This document shows, piece by piece, positions 44,033 through 53,084 of a stretch of 64,000 nucleotides of DNA. The notes beneath the pieces are model-generated. The model searched no databases, was not told the DNA's origin, and worked only from the letters and a program-made list of their open reading frames with translations. Source of the DNA: Erysipelotrichaceae bacterium (GTDB lineage Bacteria > Bacillota_I > Bacilli_A > Erysipelotrichales > Erysipelotrichaceae); contig SVBO01000005.1 of the NCBI GenBank assembly GCA_015058845.1, positions 19,411 through 83,410 on the forward strand. Direction: 5' to 3'. The position numbers and the translations under genes were made by a program. The number at the start of each line of letters is the position of its first letter. Positions within the stretch are counted from its first letter, which is position 1.

Positions 44033-44115
44033 GACATAGTAATACTATGTCTTTCTATTAGATGAGTAGCCCTAGTTTTGTTTTACGACAGGATGGTACA
44101 AATGAACTGTCGTTC
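44033..44115 (-). promoter_or_regulatory. candidate preQ1-I-like riboswitch leader
   Basis: On the minus strand, starting at the predicted transcript 5' end, ACGACAG (44113-44107) pairs with CTGTCGT (44091-44085). The 15-base loop is followed by the A-rich tail AAAACAAAACTAGGG (44084-44070). A hairpin GACATAG/CTATGTC follows (44051-44033), then the terminator at 43992-44021. A hairpin plus an A-rich tail is the preQ1-I layout and the gene is in a queuosine-precursor transporter family. The loop is longer than usual and the pseudoknot pairing could not be settled. Confidence 0.4.
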
Positions 44116-44121
44116 CTATGT

Positions 44122-44150
44122 ATTCTACAATAGATCTTGTAAAATATCAA
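44122..44150 (-). promoter_or_regulatory. promoter of the VUT-SDR unit
   Basis: On the minus strand TTGATA (44150-44145), a 17-base spacer and TAGAAT (44127-44122). Confidence 0.7.
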
Positions 44151-44181
44151 TTCCTTTTCTATAACTCCTATACTATAAAGG

Positions 44182-44204
44182 CATACTCTTACAAGTATGC
44201 CCAC
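44182..44204 (-). terminator. terminator of the amino-acid ABC operon
   Basis: GGCATACT and AGTATGCC form an 8-bp stem, a few bases after the ATP-binding gene stop, followed by TTTAT. Confidence 0.75.
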
Positions 44205-44208
44205 TATA

Positions 44209-44940
44209 CTAATTAATAATTCTAGATAAGAACGCTTTCGTTCTTTGATGCTTAGGATTCTGAAAGATCTCCTCTGGAGTACCTTCTTCCAGTACTCTAC
44301 CTTGATCCATGAAGCATACACGATGAGATACATCTTTCGCAAAGCTCATCTCATGTGTTACTACTAACATCGTAATACCACTATGTGCAATATCACGCAT
44401 GACATCTAGTACATCTCCTACCATCTCTGGGTCTAATGCACTAGTAGGTTCATCAAATAATAAGACTTCACAATCCATAGCCAATGCTCTAGCGATCGCT
44501 ACACGTTGCTTTTGACCACCAGATAACTGTGTCACACTCGCATTTGCGAAATCCTTCATACCTACTTTTTCTAAGAAGTGCATCGCTTTCTCAGTAGCTT
44601 CTTTCTCACTTCTCTTTAATACCTTAGTTTGCCCGATCGTACAGTTCTTTAAAACTGTCATATTGGCAAATAAGTTAAAGGATTGGAATACCATACCTAC
44701 CTTAGTACGATGTTCATTCACATCGATCGTAGTGTTACAAATATCTACATCATGATAGTAAATAGAACCACTATCTACCTCTTCTAGTAAATTGATACAA
44801 CGAAGTAATGTACTCTTACCACTACCACTAGAACCAATGATCGTTACTACTTCTCCCTTAGCCACAGAGAAATCAACACCCTTTAATACTTCTAGATTTC
44901 CAAAGGATTTACGTAGATCCTTGATACGAATAATATCCAT
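44209..44940 (-). CDS. amino-acid ABC transporter ATP-binding protein, probably lysine
   Basis: A 243-residue GlnQ-like ATPase. Walker [13 protein letters not shown] (about 35-46), Q loop FQSFNLF, signature [15 protein letters not shown], Walker [14 protein letters not shown] and the H-loop His in VVTHEMSFA are intact. It is the last of three genes controlled by a lysine riboswitch (46624-46799), so the substrate is probably lysine. Confidence 0.95.
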   Translation of the reverse strand: MDIIRIKDLRKSFGNLEVLKGVDFSVAKGEVVTIIGSSGSGKSTLLRCINLLEEVDSGSIYYHDVDICNTTIDVNEHRTKVGMVFQSFNLFANMTVLKNCTIGQTKVLKRSEKEATEKAMHFLEKVGMKDFANASVTQLSGGQKQRVAIARALAMDCEVLLFDEPTSALDPEMVGDVLDVMRDIAHSGITMLVVTHEMSFAKDVSHRVCFMDQGRVLEEGTPEEIFQNPKHQRTKAFLSRIIN

Positions 44941-44943
44941 GTT

Positions 44944-45690
44944 CTATTCCTCCCTTGCTGGCATCGTTTGAGATGTTGGCATTGTTTGTTTAGGTAGACC
45001 AATTCTCTTCTCGATGATCCCTAATAAGAAAGTTGTTGCATAAGTTAAGATAAAGTAGATAATACCTGCTACAAAGAATGGAGTTACATAGTCAAAAGTA
45101 GAACCTACGATACTCTTAGCTTGTAAGAATAGTTCTGAGAATCCGATACAGTTCAGAACACTACTATCCTTAATATTAACTACGAATTCGTTTCCTACAG
45201 ATGGGAAAGCATTCTTAAGAGCTTGTGGTAAGATCACATATTGCATAGTTTGCCAGGAAGACAGACCAATACTACGTGCCCCTTCTCCTTGTCCCTTATC
45301 TACACTTTGGATACCACTACGAATGATCTCAGCCATATAAGCACCTGTATTCACTGAAATAATACAAATAGATGCTACAAATGGATCCCATTGTAAAGAA
45401 GACTTTAGACCCCAATAGAACAACATTGCTTGTACCATCATAGGCGTACCACGAATGATCTCTACATAAGCTCCAAATACAAAGTTAGCAATCTTCTTCA
45501 CGATCGTAACACTCTTTTTCTCTTTGCGATCTCTTTGATTACAAATATAACGTAAGGCACCTATTACCAGACCGATCATAAGACCGATCACTGTACCTAA
45601 TAATGAAACGATCAATGTATTGATAATACCACGAGAGATCAATGGCCAATATTCGATCAGAATCTTCCATGCTTCCCTTAATAACTCCAT
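44944..45690 (-). CDS. amino-acid ABC transporter permease, probably lysine
   Basis: A 248-residue HisM/GlnP-like permease with about five helices. The cytoplasmic EAA motif is GARSIGLSSWQTMQYVILPQALKNAFPSVGNE (positions about 140-172), and IIRGTPMMVQAMLFYWG is the typical N-terminal permease motif. The C-terminal tail contains a repeated TMPTSQTMPA. It follows the binding-protein gene by 12 bases. Confidence 0.94.
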   Translation of the reverse strand: MELLREAWKILIEYWPLISRGIINTLIVSLLGTVIGLMIGLVIGALRYICNQRDRKEKKSVTIVKKIANFVFGAYVEIIRGTPMMVQAMLFYWGLKSSLQWDPFVASICIISVNTGAYMAEIIRSGIQSVDKGQGEGARSIGLSSWQTMQYVILPQALKNAFPSVGNEFVVNIKDSSVLNCIGFSELFLQAKSIVGSTFDYVTPFFVAGIIYFILTYATTFLLGIIEKRIGLPKQTMPTSQTMPAREE

Positions 45691-45702
45691 AACTCACCTA
45701 TT

Positions 45703-46536
45703 CTAGTTTGATGATGGTTGATTTGCACTAGCATCTGCCATCATTTGTAAACGTTCTTCTTCACTAATATTTGATAATGCGCTTTCTAAGCTATTTAATA
45801 ATTCTGTATTTCCCTTCTTAACAGCAATGGATACAGAAGTTTCACTTGGATCTAGTTCAAATCCTTGACCAGGTTGGAATACTACCATAGCAAGTCCCTC
45901 ATGAGCATCAATAGCCCCTTGAGCAACTGGTGTTTCTGCAGTTAATGCATCTGCTTCATTATTTAATAAAGAAGCGATCATGTATGAATAACTCTCTAAT
46001 GGTACCATATGATTTACATTCGGAATTTGATCGATCACTGTATCATACATTGTATTTAATTGCCCAAGTACATTCGCACCAGAGAAATCTTCTAAAGAAG
46101 TAGCATTTGCATATTCAGAATCAGCACGAACGATCATAACCATTTCTGATTGATAGTAAGGAGATGTAAAGTCTGCATTCTCTCTTCTTTTTGGAGTATC
46201 TGTCATACCCGCAACGATCGCATCGATTACATCCTTATCAAGCGCAGGTAATAAAGCATCCCATTCTAACTTCACTACTTCTAATTCCATATCTAAGCTA
46301 GAAGCAAGTGCCTTAGCGATCTCAACATCATATCCAGCACAATATCCACCATTACTTTCAGGTACATTTGAATCACTTGCTGTTGTTTCAGTCCAGTTGA
46401 ATGGAGCATAGTTACATTCCATACCTACACGTAATACATTAGAATCATCTGTATTATTGTTGTTTGAATCATTGCTACAACCTGTAGCTGTTAATACGCA
46501 CATAAGTGCTAATGCCATCATTGCTAATCTTCTCAT
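45703..46536 (-). CDS. amino-acid ABC transporter substrate-binding lipoprotein
   Basis: A 277-residue binding protein. A signal peptide ends in lipobox LTATGC (Cys at about 19), followed by an Asn/Asp-rich linker. The SBP_bac_3 fold is visible: VGMECNYAPFNWTE, GYDVEIAKALASSL, DAIVAGMTDTPKRRENADFTSPYY. ATG 46536 follows AGGAGG. It is the first gene after the lysine riboswitch, so lysine or another basic amino acid is the likely ligand. Confidence 0.93.
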   Translation of the reverse strand: MRRLAMMALALMCVLTATGCSNDSNNNNTDDSNVLRVGMECNYAPFNWTETTASDSNVPESNGGYCAGYDVEIAKALASSLDMELEVVKLEWDALLPALDKDVIDAIVAGMTDTPKRRENADFTSPYYQSEMVMIVRADSEYANATSLEDFSGANVLGQLNTMYDTVIDQIPNVNHMVPLESYSYMIASLLNNEADALTAETPVAQGAIDAHEGLAMVVFQPGQGFELDPSETSVSIAVKKGNTELLNSLESALSNISEEERLQMMADASANQPSSN

Positions 46537-46573
46537 ACTCTTTGTCCTCCTATTGAATAATGGTATATATACA

Positions 46574-46600
46574 TAAAAACCATGCGTATTAAGCATGGTT
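46574..46600 (-). terminator. riboswitch expression-platform terminator
   Basis: On the minus strand AACCATGC and GCATGGTT form an 8-bp stem, followed by TTTA. It lies between the lysine aptamer and the binding-protein gene. Confidence 0.85.
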
Positions 46601-46623
46601 CCATCTTACAATAGGTTACATGT

Positions 46624-46799
46624 TAATAGCGCCTCTTCATATGAATGAAGGAGTGTTATAGATATTCTCTATAACCCCATAGAACATATCTGCCGATACT
46701 TCTATTCGGCGGTGGTTGCCTTTCTAACTATGTCAAACATCTGCCGACTTCATAGCTATACTCTTCTACACCGCTACCTCTAATGTTTTTATGCTATTA
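46624..46799 (-). promoter_or_regulatory. lysine riboswitch (L box)
   Basis: An about 175-nt minus-strand leader. It has the L-box segments in order: AGAGGTAGCGGTG, AGAGTATAGCTATG, AGAAAGGCAACC, CACCGCCGAA, and GGGGTTATAGAGAATATCTA with its pairing partner, then GAGGCGCT near the 3' end. These align by eye with known lysine aptamers. The closing ends TAATAGC (46799-46793) and GCTATTA (46630-46624) are complementary. A terminator follows, indicating lysine-induced premature termination. Confidence 0.85.
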
Positions 46800-46800
46800 C

Positions 46801-46829
46801 ATTATATGTATTATTTCCCAAAATGTCAA
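46801..46829 (-). promoter_or_regulatory. promoter of the lysine transporter operon
   Basis: On the minus strand TTGACA (46829-46824), 17 bases and TATAAT (46806-46801), all perfect consensus, just upstream of the aptamer. Confidence 0.85.
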
Positions 46830-46885
46830 CTTATTTCTGAAACTTTCAAATCTTTTCTTACATACTTTACAAAGAAGTAATCAAA

Positions 46886-46905
46886 AAGCCGTATTACTAC
46901 GGCTT
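46886..46905. terminator. terminator of the M20 peptidase gene
   Basis: AAGCCGTA (46886-46893) and TACGGCTT (46898-46905) form a perfect 8-bp stem overlapping the stop codon, with T5 on the minus strand. Confidence 0.8.
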
Positions 46906-48328
46906 ATAAAATAGCATCTACACTTAATAAGATCTTAGCAAGTAACTTAATACCCTCTAAATATCCATCAATTGGAATATATTCATCAGGTTGGTGTGCA
47001 TTTCCATGTCCTGGTTGGATATACGCAGGTGCCTCTGCATAGTTCTTAACAAAAGAACCAGTAGCTACTGCATTAGGAATACATCCTGCATAAGTACCAC
47101 CCTTCATGATCGCCATTTCCATTTCATCATTCTGGAAGTGTTCTTGACAGATCTTAGTGATTGCTTGGATCACTTCACTATTCTTATCAATGAAGTATGG
47201 CTTACTTTGCCCAGTGACTACTACATCAAAGTTAGAAGCGTTACTCTTAGTTGTGATACTCTCAATAATACGCTCATTACTATCTGTTACACAATGACGA
47301 CAATCATTTAGTAAAGATACGATACCATTCTCTAAACGCAATACCGTACCACTAGATACTGTTTGACCAGACACCTCATCGATCTTATTGATTCCTAGAT
47401 ATGTACCATAAGAATCCATATTCACATGATCCAAGAAAGAAATGATCTCACGATCTTCTTCACATAGACCTTGGATCGATAATAACACCTCAGTTAATAC
47501 CTTGATCGCATTGATAGAACCCTCTGGGCCTGCTGCATGTCTAGATAGACCAAATGTTTCGATCTTGATCAAGTTACCCTCTTGTGTTACCTTCACTTTA
47601 CACTCTGGTCCTCCAAAGGCTGGTATGCCGATCTTACCATTGTCTTCTAATACTGCATAAGCATAATTAGGAATAATATTGAATACTGTTCCTGCGTGTA
47701 GTTCTTTGAATTGGGAAGATAATGGTTTACGAGATACTAAGCGATATTGTACACGACCAAATTCACCACAAGCCCCTGGGAATCCTGCATCTGGTACTAG
47801 AGAGAACTTAGGTACTGGATAGTTGGCTACATAATACTTCACATCATCCATTCCTGTTTCCTCACTGGTACCTAGTAATAACTCTACATTGTGATTCATT
47901 GGGATCGCTAGATCACGGATCGCTTGTTGGATATAGAAGGTAGCGATCGCAGCACTCTTATTATCTCCTACACCTCTACCAAATAGTAGACCATCTCTTA
48001 CTACTGGTACATACGGATCACTTAACCAACCATCACCCTCTGGAACAACATCTAAGTGCGCCCAAAGACCAATATTTTCCTTAGCCCCATTGTTTAAAAG
48101 AATACTTCCTACATAATTATCATAGTTCTTAGTTTCAAACCCTTGTTCTTTTCCTTTAGATAGCATTCTCTCTAACACATCGATACACCCTTGTCCAAAA
48201 GGCTTCACGTCACTCTTGCTATCAGATACACTACGAATAGAAGAGATATCGGATAACTCTGCAATGATCTCATCTCTCTTGCTATCGATATATGCATATA
48301 CTTTCTCTAATACTTGCTCATTCACCAT
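46904..48328 (-). CDS. M20 family dipeptidase
   Basis: A 474-residue zinc peptidase of the M20 family, Sapep/PepV-like. Zinc-site motifs are LWAHLDVVPEGDGW (about 82-95), GRGVGDNKSA and LGTSEETGMDDVKYY, and the C-terminal His motif PGHGNAHQPDEYI. It cleaves dipeptides in the cytoplasm. It lies upstream of the lysine transporter, in the same direction, but has its own terminator. Confidence 0.9.
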   Translation of the reverse strand: MVNEQVLEKVYAYIDSKRDEIIAELSDISSIRSVSDSKSDVKPFGQGCIDVLERMLSKGKEQGFETKNYDNYVGSILLNNGAKENIGLWAHLDVVPEGDGWLSDPYVPVVRDGLLFGRGVGDNKSAAIATFYIQQAIRDLAIPMNHNVELLLGTSEETGMDDVKYYVANYPVPKFSLVPDAGFPGACGEFGRVQYRLVSRKPLSSQFKELHAGTVFNIIPNYAYAVLEDNGKIGIPAFGGPECKVKVTQEGNLIKIETFGLSRHAAGPEGSINAIKVLTEVLLSIQGLCEEDREIISFLDHVNMDSYGTYLGINKIDEVSGQTVSSGTVLRLENGIVSLLNDCRHCVTDSNERIIESITTKSNASNFDVVVTGQSKPYFIDKNSEVIQAITKICQEHFQNDEMEMAIMKGGTYAGCIPNAVATGSFVKNYAEAPAYIQPGHGNAHQPDEYIPIDGYLEGIKLLAKILLSVDAIL

Positions 48329-48397
48329 AGTGGTTCCTCCTTACTACTTGTTGATTGTATTATAATAGATACTTATTATTCGTGCAATGTATTGTGA

Positions 48398-48958
48398 TTA
48401 ATGAAGTAATGTATTGATTACTAGATTACATATTCCACATACACACATGACTAAGATCGGACTCCATTTTAATTTACGGATCACTAGGAATCCTGCTAGA
48501 AATAATATACCTCCGATCCAGTTTAAATTACTCAGCATCATAGCCTCTCCTGCAAATAATACTTCTAGTAATATAGAAACACCTGCGGATGCGATTAGGG
48601 CTACTACAGCTGGTCTAAGGCTTGCTAGGATGCTTTGTAGGATTGATAGATCTTTATATCGATCATAGATATAGGCTAATAGAGTAACTAGGAATAATGC
48701 TGGGAAGATACATCCTAGAGTAGCAGCTATAGCGCCTGGTGTACCTGCTACAGCGATTCCTACAAAGGTAGCTGAGTTGACTGTAATAGGACCTGGTGTC
48801 ATCTCTGCGATCGTGATGAGATCTAAGAATTCTTGCATCGTGATCCATCCTCTTTGTTCGACTACTAGACTTTGGATCAATCCGATAGCAGCATAACCTC
48901 CTCCTATGGAGAACATGCCTACTTGTAAGAAACATATAAATAGTTGTAGGTAGATCAT
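48398..48958 (-). CDS. CHR-family transporter, second half-size subunit
   Basis: A 186-residue membrane protein of the chromate transporter (CHR) family, half-size form. MFSIGGGYAAIGLIQSLVV and ITIAEMTPGPITVNSATFVG are family motifs. Half-size CHR proteins work in pairs; the partner precedes it with a 4-base overlap. The physiological substrate need not be chromate. Confidence 0.88.
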   Translation of the reverse strand: MIYLQLFICFLQVGMFSIGGGYAAIGLIQSLVVEQRGWITMQEFLDLITIAEMTPGPITVNSATFVGIAVAGTPGAIAATLGCIFPALFLVTLLAYIYDRYKDLSILQSILASLRPAVVALIASAGVSILLEVLFAGEAMMLSNLNWIGGILFLAGFLVIRKLKWSPILVMCVCGICNLVINTLLH

Positions 48959-49524
48959 ACATGTTCCACCCCTACTCTTTGTTTATATACCACTAGACAA
49001 ATACCGATCAGTGTAGATGTTAGGATGATGTATACTACATTGACTTTATAGAAGAAAGTGGCTATGAATGCTCCGATCATGATACTGTAATATACCCAAG
49101 ATCTAGTCTTAAGGATTGTACTTCCTAATCCTAATACGACATCAAGGATCATAGCGGCTACTCCTGCTTGCATTCCCTTCAGGACTAATGATACATAGGG
49201 ATTTGTGGCAAATAGTTCATAGAAGACAGATATGATCGATAGGACGATCATAGGAGGTAATATAGTACCTATTACACTGACTATGACTCCTAGTATTCCT
49301 GCTACACGATAGCCTACTAAGATCGCTCCATTGACTGCGATAGCCCCTGGGGTAGATTGCGCAATGGCTGCTAGGTCTAACATCTCTTGCTCATCGATCC
49401 AGTGTAGTTCATCGACTAGTTTGCTCTTCATGAGTGATACGATCACGAAGCCTCCGCCAAAGGTAAAGGTACTGATATATAACATAATTGTAAAGAGTTT
49501 CCATAGTAATGTATTCTTACGCAT
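48955..49524 (-). CDS. CHR-family transporter, first half-size subunit
   Basis: A 189-residue membrane protein, partner of the 48398-48958 product. FTFGGGFVIVSLMKSKLVD and LAAIAQSTPGAIAVNGAILVGYRVAG are the CHR motifs. The pair is a standard arrangement for short-chain CHR transporters in Firmicutes. Confidence 0.88.
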   Translation of the reverse strand: MRKNTLLWKLFTIMLYISTFTFGGGFVIVSLMKSKLVDELHWIDEQEMLDLAAIAQSTPGAIAVNGAILVGYRVAGILGVIVSVIGTILPPMIVLSIISVFYELFATNPYVSLVLKGMQAGVAAMILDVVLGLGSTILKTRSWVYYSIMIGAFIATFFYKVNVVYIILTSTLIGICLVVYKQRVGVEHV

Positions 49525-49628
49525 TATATCTCCCCTTTCTTGTTAGTATTATACAACATATATTTCTGAATTGTCATTAGTATTGCTATGTAAATGTGGT
49601 ATAATCAATGTAAGTAAAGGGTGATGGT

Positions 49629-49868
49629 ATGAAGATCAAGATCAGTGTTGTCGATCAATTAGGAAAGCGTCCATGTCATCGTGGGCTTAAGGTAGGAGAT
49701 ACTTTTGATTATGAGGAGGATCGCGGAAAGATCTGTCCGCAAGCATTTCATATGTTATATCCTAAGATCGATGTTCTACGCTATGGGGGAACACTTCCTA
49801 CGAATGTGTTCTGTTGTCCTGATGTTGATAGTATCTTAGTGTTCAAGATCGAGAGAATAGATGAGTAA
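49629..49868 (+). CDS. TIGR04076 family protein
   Basis: A 79-residue small protein. The pattern KIKISVVDQLGKRPCHRGLKVGDTF, then KICPQAFHMLYPKIDVLRYGG and a CCPD near the C terminus, with four cysteines, agrees with the TIGR04076 family. A metal or cluster site seems possible. The function is unknown. Confidence 0.72.
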   Translation: MKIKISVVDQLGKRPCHRGLKVGDTFDYEEDRGKICPQAFHMLYPKIDVLRYGGTLPTNVFCCPDVDSILVFKIERIDE

Positions 49869-49893
49869 AGGAGAGGAAGTTCCTCTCCTTTTC
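49867..49893. terminator. terminator between converging genes
   Basis: AAAGGAGAGG pairs with CCTCTCCTTT around a short AAGTT loop, with T runs on the plus strand. Confidence 0.8.
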
Positions 49894-49903
49894 TAATGAT
49901 TCT

Positions 49904-50419
49904 TTACCTTGTATGTACATATTCTTCTCTAAGTACTCTGTAATGAGGATGATAGGTATTTCTGTATATATCACTATGACTTACCATGGGATATTGCTTT
50001 GCAGCATATTGTTCTAGATATAGTTCTAATTCTTGTAAGGAAAAGTGGAAGTGTCCTTCTGCACATACTTTACGTAAAGTATCTAGTTTCAGTAAGAATC
50101 TCTCTTGACTTCCTTGATAGTGACTAGCACTCTTACTCATGAGTTCTACTAATAGATCGCTATCTATTCCAGTATTTCCTAGGTAATAACGAATAAAACC
50201 ATTGCCAATATACTCGATCTTACTCTCTCCCTCACACTGTAATAACTCTTCTCTTAGATATTCCTTTGCTCTATCTAGATCTTGGATCAAATGCCCTACT
50301 CCCCACTCACTTTGATACACTAACTTCACAGCATCTTGTGGTTGCATGCGTGGATAGGTATGTGCATGTTCTCTTAGTATATCTATGATCTCTTTCAAAG
50401 TACTCACCTCATCTTCCAT
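49904..50419 (-). CDS. conserved protein of unknown function behind lnt
   Basis: A 171-residue soluble protein. QPQDAVKLVYQSEWGVGHLI (about 28-46), IGNGFIRYYLG and a C-terminal IYRNTYHPHYRVLREEY stand out as possibly conserved. I do not recognise a named family. It overlaps the 3' end of lnt by 11 bases, so it is co-transcribed with the lnt/ccdA genes. Confidence 0.6.
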   Translation of the reverse strand: MEDEVSTLKEIIDILREHAHTYPRMQPQDAVKLVYQSEWGVGHLIQDLDRAKEYLREELLQCEGESKIEYIGNGFIRYYLGNTGIDSDLLVELMSKSASHYQGSQERFLLKLDTLRKVCAEGHFHFSLQELELYLEQYAAKQYPMVSHSDIYRNTYHPHYRVLREEYVHTR

Positions 50420-51884
50420 ATAGCATTAGTTTTAATTCTAATATTCTCTTCTTATCTCCTTGTAGACTTATCATTAGTAATACGACTAGACACCCTAGTG
50501 GTAATATATTATGGATCCATGGATTTCTACTATATATAGAACCCTCTTTATAAATATGGATATTTCCTTCTAGGATCCCTCTTGTTCGTACTGGTAATTG
50601 ATCTGTGATAGTTCCCATACGATCAATGATACAAGTGATTCCTGTGTTTCCTACTCTCACTGTATCTACTCCCTGTTCGATAGAGCGCATTCTAGCATGG
50701 GCTACATGTTGTAATGGTTCTTGGCTTCCATCGAACCATGAATCATTGCTAGCAATATAGATCAGATCTCCTGTAGATACTAAATGTGGAAAGATCGATT
50801 CATAGCATATTAGGGGAGAAATAGTGCCTATTAAAGAAGTAAGAGTGATCGCTTCTTTTCCCTCACTGATATATCCAGCAAACTGGAAATCATTGAGTAA
50901 TGGGAATAGATTCGACATCCATTTCGGTATATATTCTCCAAAGGGTACTAGATATCTCTTATGGTAACATTCTTGTGTTTCTACACTACATAAACTGTTA
51001 TATATGTCATCCTCTCCTTCAAAGGCTCCATAGTATACTGGTAGAGATGTCATCTCTTGATACAATGTACTCTCTTGATATTGTGTGAAAGGGAAGATCG
51101 TTTCTGCTAGGAATATAGCTTGAGAGTCATTACTTACTTGAGAGAGTAGTTCCTGATGGATCTCTTCATTGTATCGGAATGCTTCCTCGTCCCATTTCTC
51201 TTGTGAGGAGATATTTCCTTGGATCAAGGATACTAGATATGTACTACTATTTTGAGGAGTAGTAGTGAATAGATACCCAATACTGCCCCACAGCAATACT
51301 ACTACAGTAAGCAATATCATTCCTCTTCTATTCATTTGACTGATACATAGAGCTACTAATAGCCACAGTAGTGTACACAAGAAGACTCCTCCTATAGAAG
51401 CTATACTAGAGAATATAGGTGAGAATAGGGTTAGATTTCCTACTCTTAACCAAGGAAATCCAGCATATTCTAATGCTACCTCTGCTAGACACCAACCTAA
51501 TACCAAGACGATCCCTCTTAGAAATGAAGTCTTCTGGAATTGCGCGATCACAGAGATTACTATATAGAACAAACTAGCCATGATACTCAAACCACCCCAA
51601 CCAAGTAATAATAGTCCTATAGCTTGGATCCTACTGACTTCTAAGAAACTAAGTGGATACATAGCCCATAGGAAACTTAAACTACTTAGATACATAGTTA
51701 GAAAGAATAGAAATTGTAAGCGTATAGCTTCTTTAAATGTTTTCTTCTGAGTACTGATATACATATATACTGCTAAAGGAAATATACTTAACACATAGAT
51801 CTGGGAATAAGAAAAGCATATGCCTAATAATAACCCTACGATACTGATCTTAACTGCATCACTCTGTATACGTTGCACGAACAT
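50409..51884 (-). CDS. lnt: apolipoprotein N-acyltransferase-like protein
   Basis: A 491-residue protein with six to eight N-terminal helices and a nitrilase-type catalytic domain. The triad residues are visible: Glu in FLAETIFPFTQY, Lys in HKRYLVPFGEYIP and Cys in PLICYESIFPHLV. Lnt adds the third acyl chain to lipoproteins and is uncommon in Firmicutes, which mostly use other systems. AGGTGAT precedes ATG 51884, and the start overlaps the upstream gene by 26 bases. Whether it truly N-acylates lipoproteins is untested. Confidence 0.87.
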   Translation of the reverse strand: MFVQRIQSDAVKISIVGLLLGICFSYSQIYVLSIFPLAVYMYISTQKKTFKEAIRLQFLFFLTMYLSSLSFLWAMYPLSFLEVSRIQAIGLLLLGWGGLSIMASLFYIVISVIAQFQKTSFLRGIVLVLGWCLAEVALEYAGFPWLRVGNLTLFSPIFSSIASIGGVFLCTLLWLLVALCISQMNRRGMILLTVVVLLWGSIGYLFTTTPQNSSTYLVSLIQGNISSQEKWDEEAFRYNEEIHQELLSQVSNDSQAIFLAETIFPFTQYQESTLYQEMTSLPVYYGAFEGEDDIYNSLCSVETQECYHKRYLVPFGEYIPKWMSNLFPLLNDFQFAGYISEGKEAITLTSLIGTISPLICYESIFPHLVSTGDLIYIASNDSWFDGSQEPLQHVAHARMRSIEQGVDTVRVGNTGITCIIDRMGTITDQLPVRTRGILEGNIHIYKEGSIYSRNPWIHNILPLGCLVVLLMISLQGDKKRILELKLMLYGR

Positions 51885-52995
51885 TCTCGATCACCTGCTC
51901 TAGTATATCTTTACTCAACATACCACTTTGATACCCATAGAATTCATTATTCTTATCTAATACGAATGTAGTAGGTAGAGAAGAGACTCCATATTTATTG
52001 AATACAGCCCCTGTTTCATCAAATAGGATCGGGAATGTGACACCCATTTCCTCTAAGAATACTAGTAATTCTTCCTTACTGATCTCTCTTCCAAGATCAG
52101 GTGCTACTACCCCGATCACTACTGCCTCTTCATTCTGATTCCATGATTGGTATAATGCTTCTAGCTCTGTTAATTCCATGTTACAGTAAGGACACCAAGA
52201 AGCAACAAAGGATAGTACGATTTCTTTTCCTGTATATTGAGATAGGGTATGTTCTATACCATATTGGTCTACTAATTTAAAGTCATAAGAACTTGCATAA
52301 TACTCTTCTTCTTTAGCAGCTTGTTGAGCAGTATAAGATTCCTTGATCAAGAAGCCTCCTAGAACGATCAAGATCACAGCTCCGATCTTAACTGTATATT
52401 GTACGATACCACGATACTTACGCAGTGCATTGAGTACTAGGGAAGAGAATAGTCCCATTAATAAGAATGGGATCATGAACCCTAGGGCATAGACTGTGAT
52501 ATATACTGTTGACATAGTAGGAGAAGAGGCAGCTAGTACGATCACAGAGGATAACATAGGACCAATACAAGGTGTCCATGCGAAAGAGAATGTGAAGCCC
52601 ATGATGTAAGCACTTAGGAAGTTCATTCGCTTGATATGAACTGGTAGACGGAATTCTCTTTTGAAACTTATTCCCTTAAAGATCCCTAATTGAATGATCC
52701 CCATCAAGATCAAGTACGCCCCACCTATGTATCCGATAGTAATACTATGTTGAGTGAGTACAGTAGCTAGGGAAGTACTAAGATACGCTGCTACAAAGAA
52801 CGTAGTAGCGATCCCTAAGATAAAGAATAGAGTATGTAGAAGTATTCTAGTTTGAGAATACTCTCCATCACTTCCTCTTCCCTTTCCACTTAAGTATCCT
52901 AGATACATTGGAATCAATGGTAATACACAAGGAGAGAAGAAAGAGATCACTCCTTCAAAGAAAACTAAGAATATATTTAAAGATTCTGTATTCAT
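51859..52995 (-). CDS. CcdA-thioredoxin fusion
   Basis: A 378-residue protein. Residues 1-235 are a CcdA/DsbD-type membrane module with the paired cysteines in FFSPCVLPLIP (about 22) and FAWTPCIGPMLSS (about 135). A TlpA-like thioredoxin domain (about 250-378) carries VASWCPYCNMEL and the cis-Pro in VSSLPTTFVLD. It should move electrons from the cytosol to exported thiols, including those of lipoproteins. TGGAGG precedes the ATG. lnt follows. Confidence 0.9.
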   Translation of the reverse strand: MNTESLNIFLVFFEGVISFFSPCVLPLIPMYLGYLSGKGRGSDGEYSQTRILLHTLFFILGIATTFFVAAYLSTSLATVLTQHSITIGYIGGAYLILMGIIQLGIFKGISFKREFRLPVHIKRMNFLSAYIMGFTFSFAWTPCIGPMLSSVIVLAASSPTMSTVYITVYALGFMIPFLLMGLFSSLVLNALRKYRGIVQYTVKIGAVILIVLGGFLIKESYTAQQAAKEEEYYASSYDFKLVDQYGIEHTLSQYTGKEIVLSFVASWCPYCNMELTELEALYQSWNQNEEAVVIGVVAPDLGREISKEELLVFLEEMGVTFPILFDETGAVFNKYGVSSLPTTFVLDKNNEFYGYQSGMLSKDILEQVIENVRATYTE

Positions 52996-53084
52996 ACATA
53001 TCCTCCATTGTTATTTCGTATGTATAAGTTAGTATATCACAAAAGCGGAAAATGAGGTATACTTATACCTAAAGAGGTGATCAA

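Noticed and set aside
44058..44342. Long frame across the end of the ABC ATP-binding gene and the leader
   Set aside because: It runs through the ABC terminator, the VUT promoter and the aptamer-like hairpin, and is out of frame with the transporter gene.
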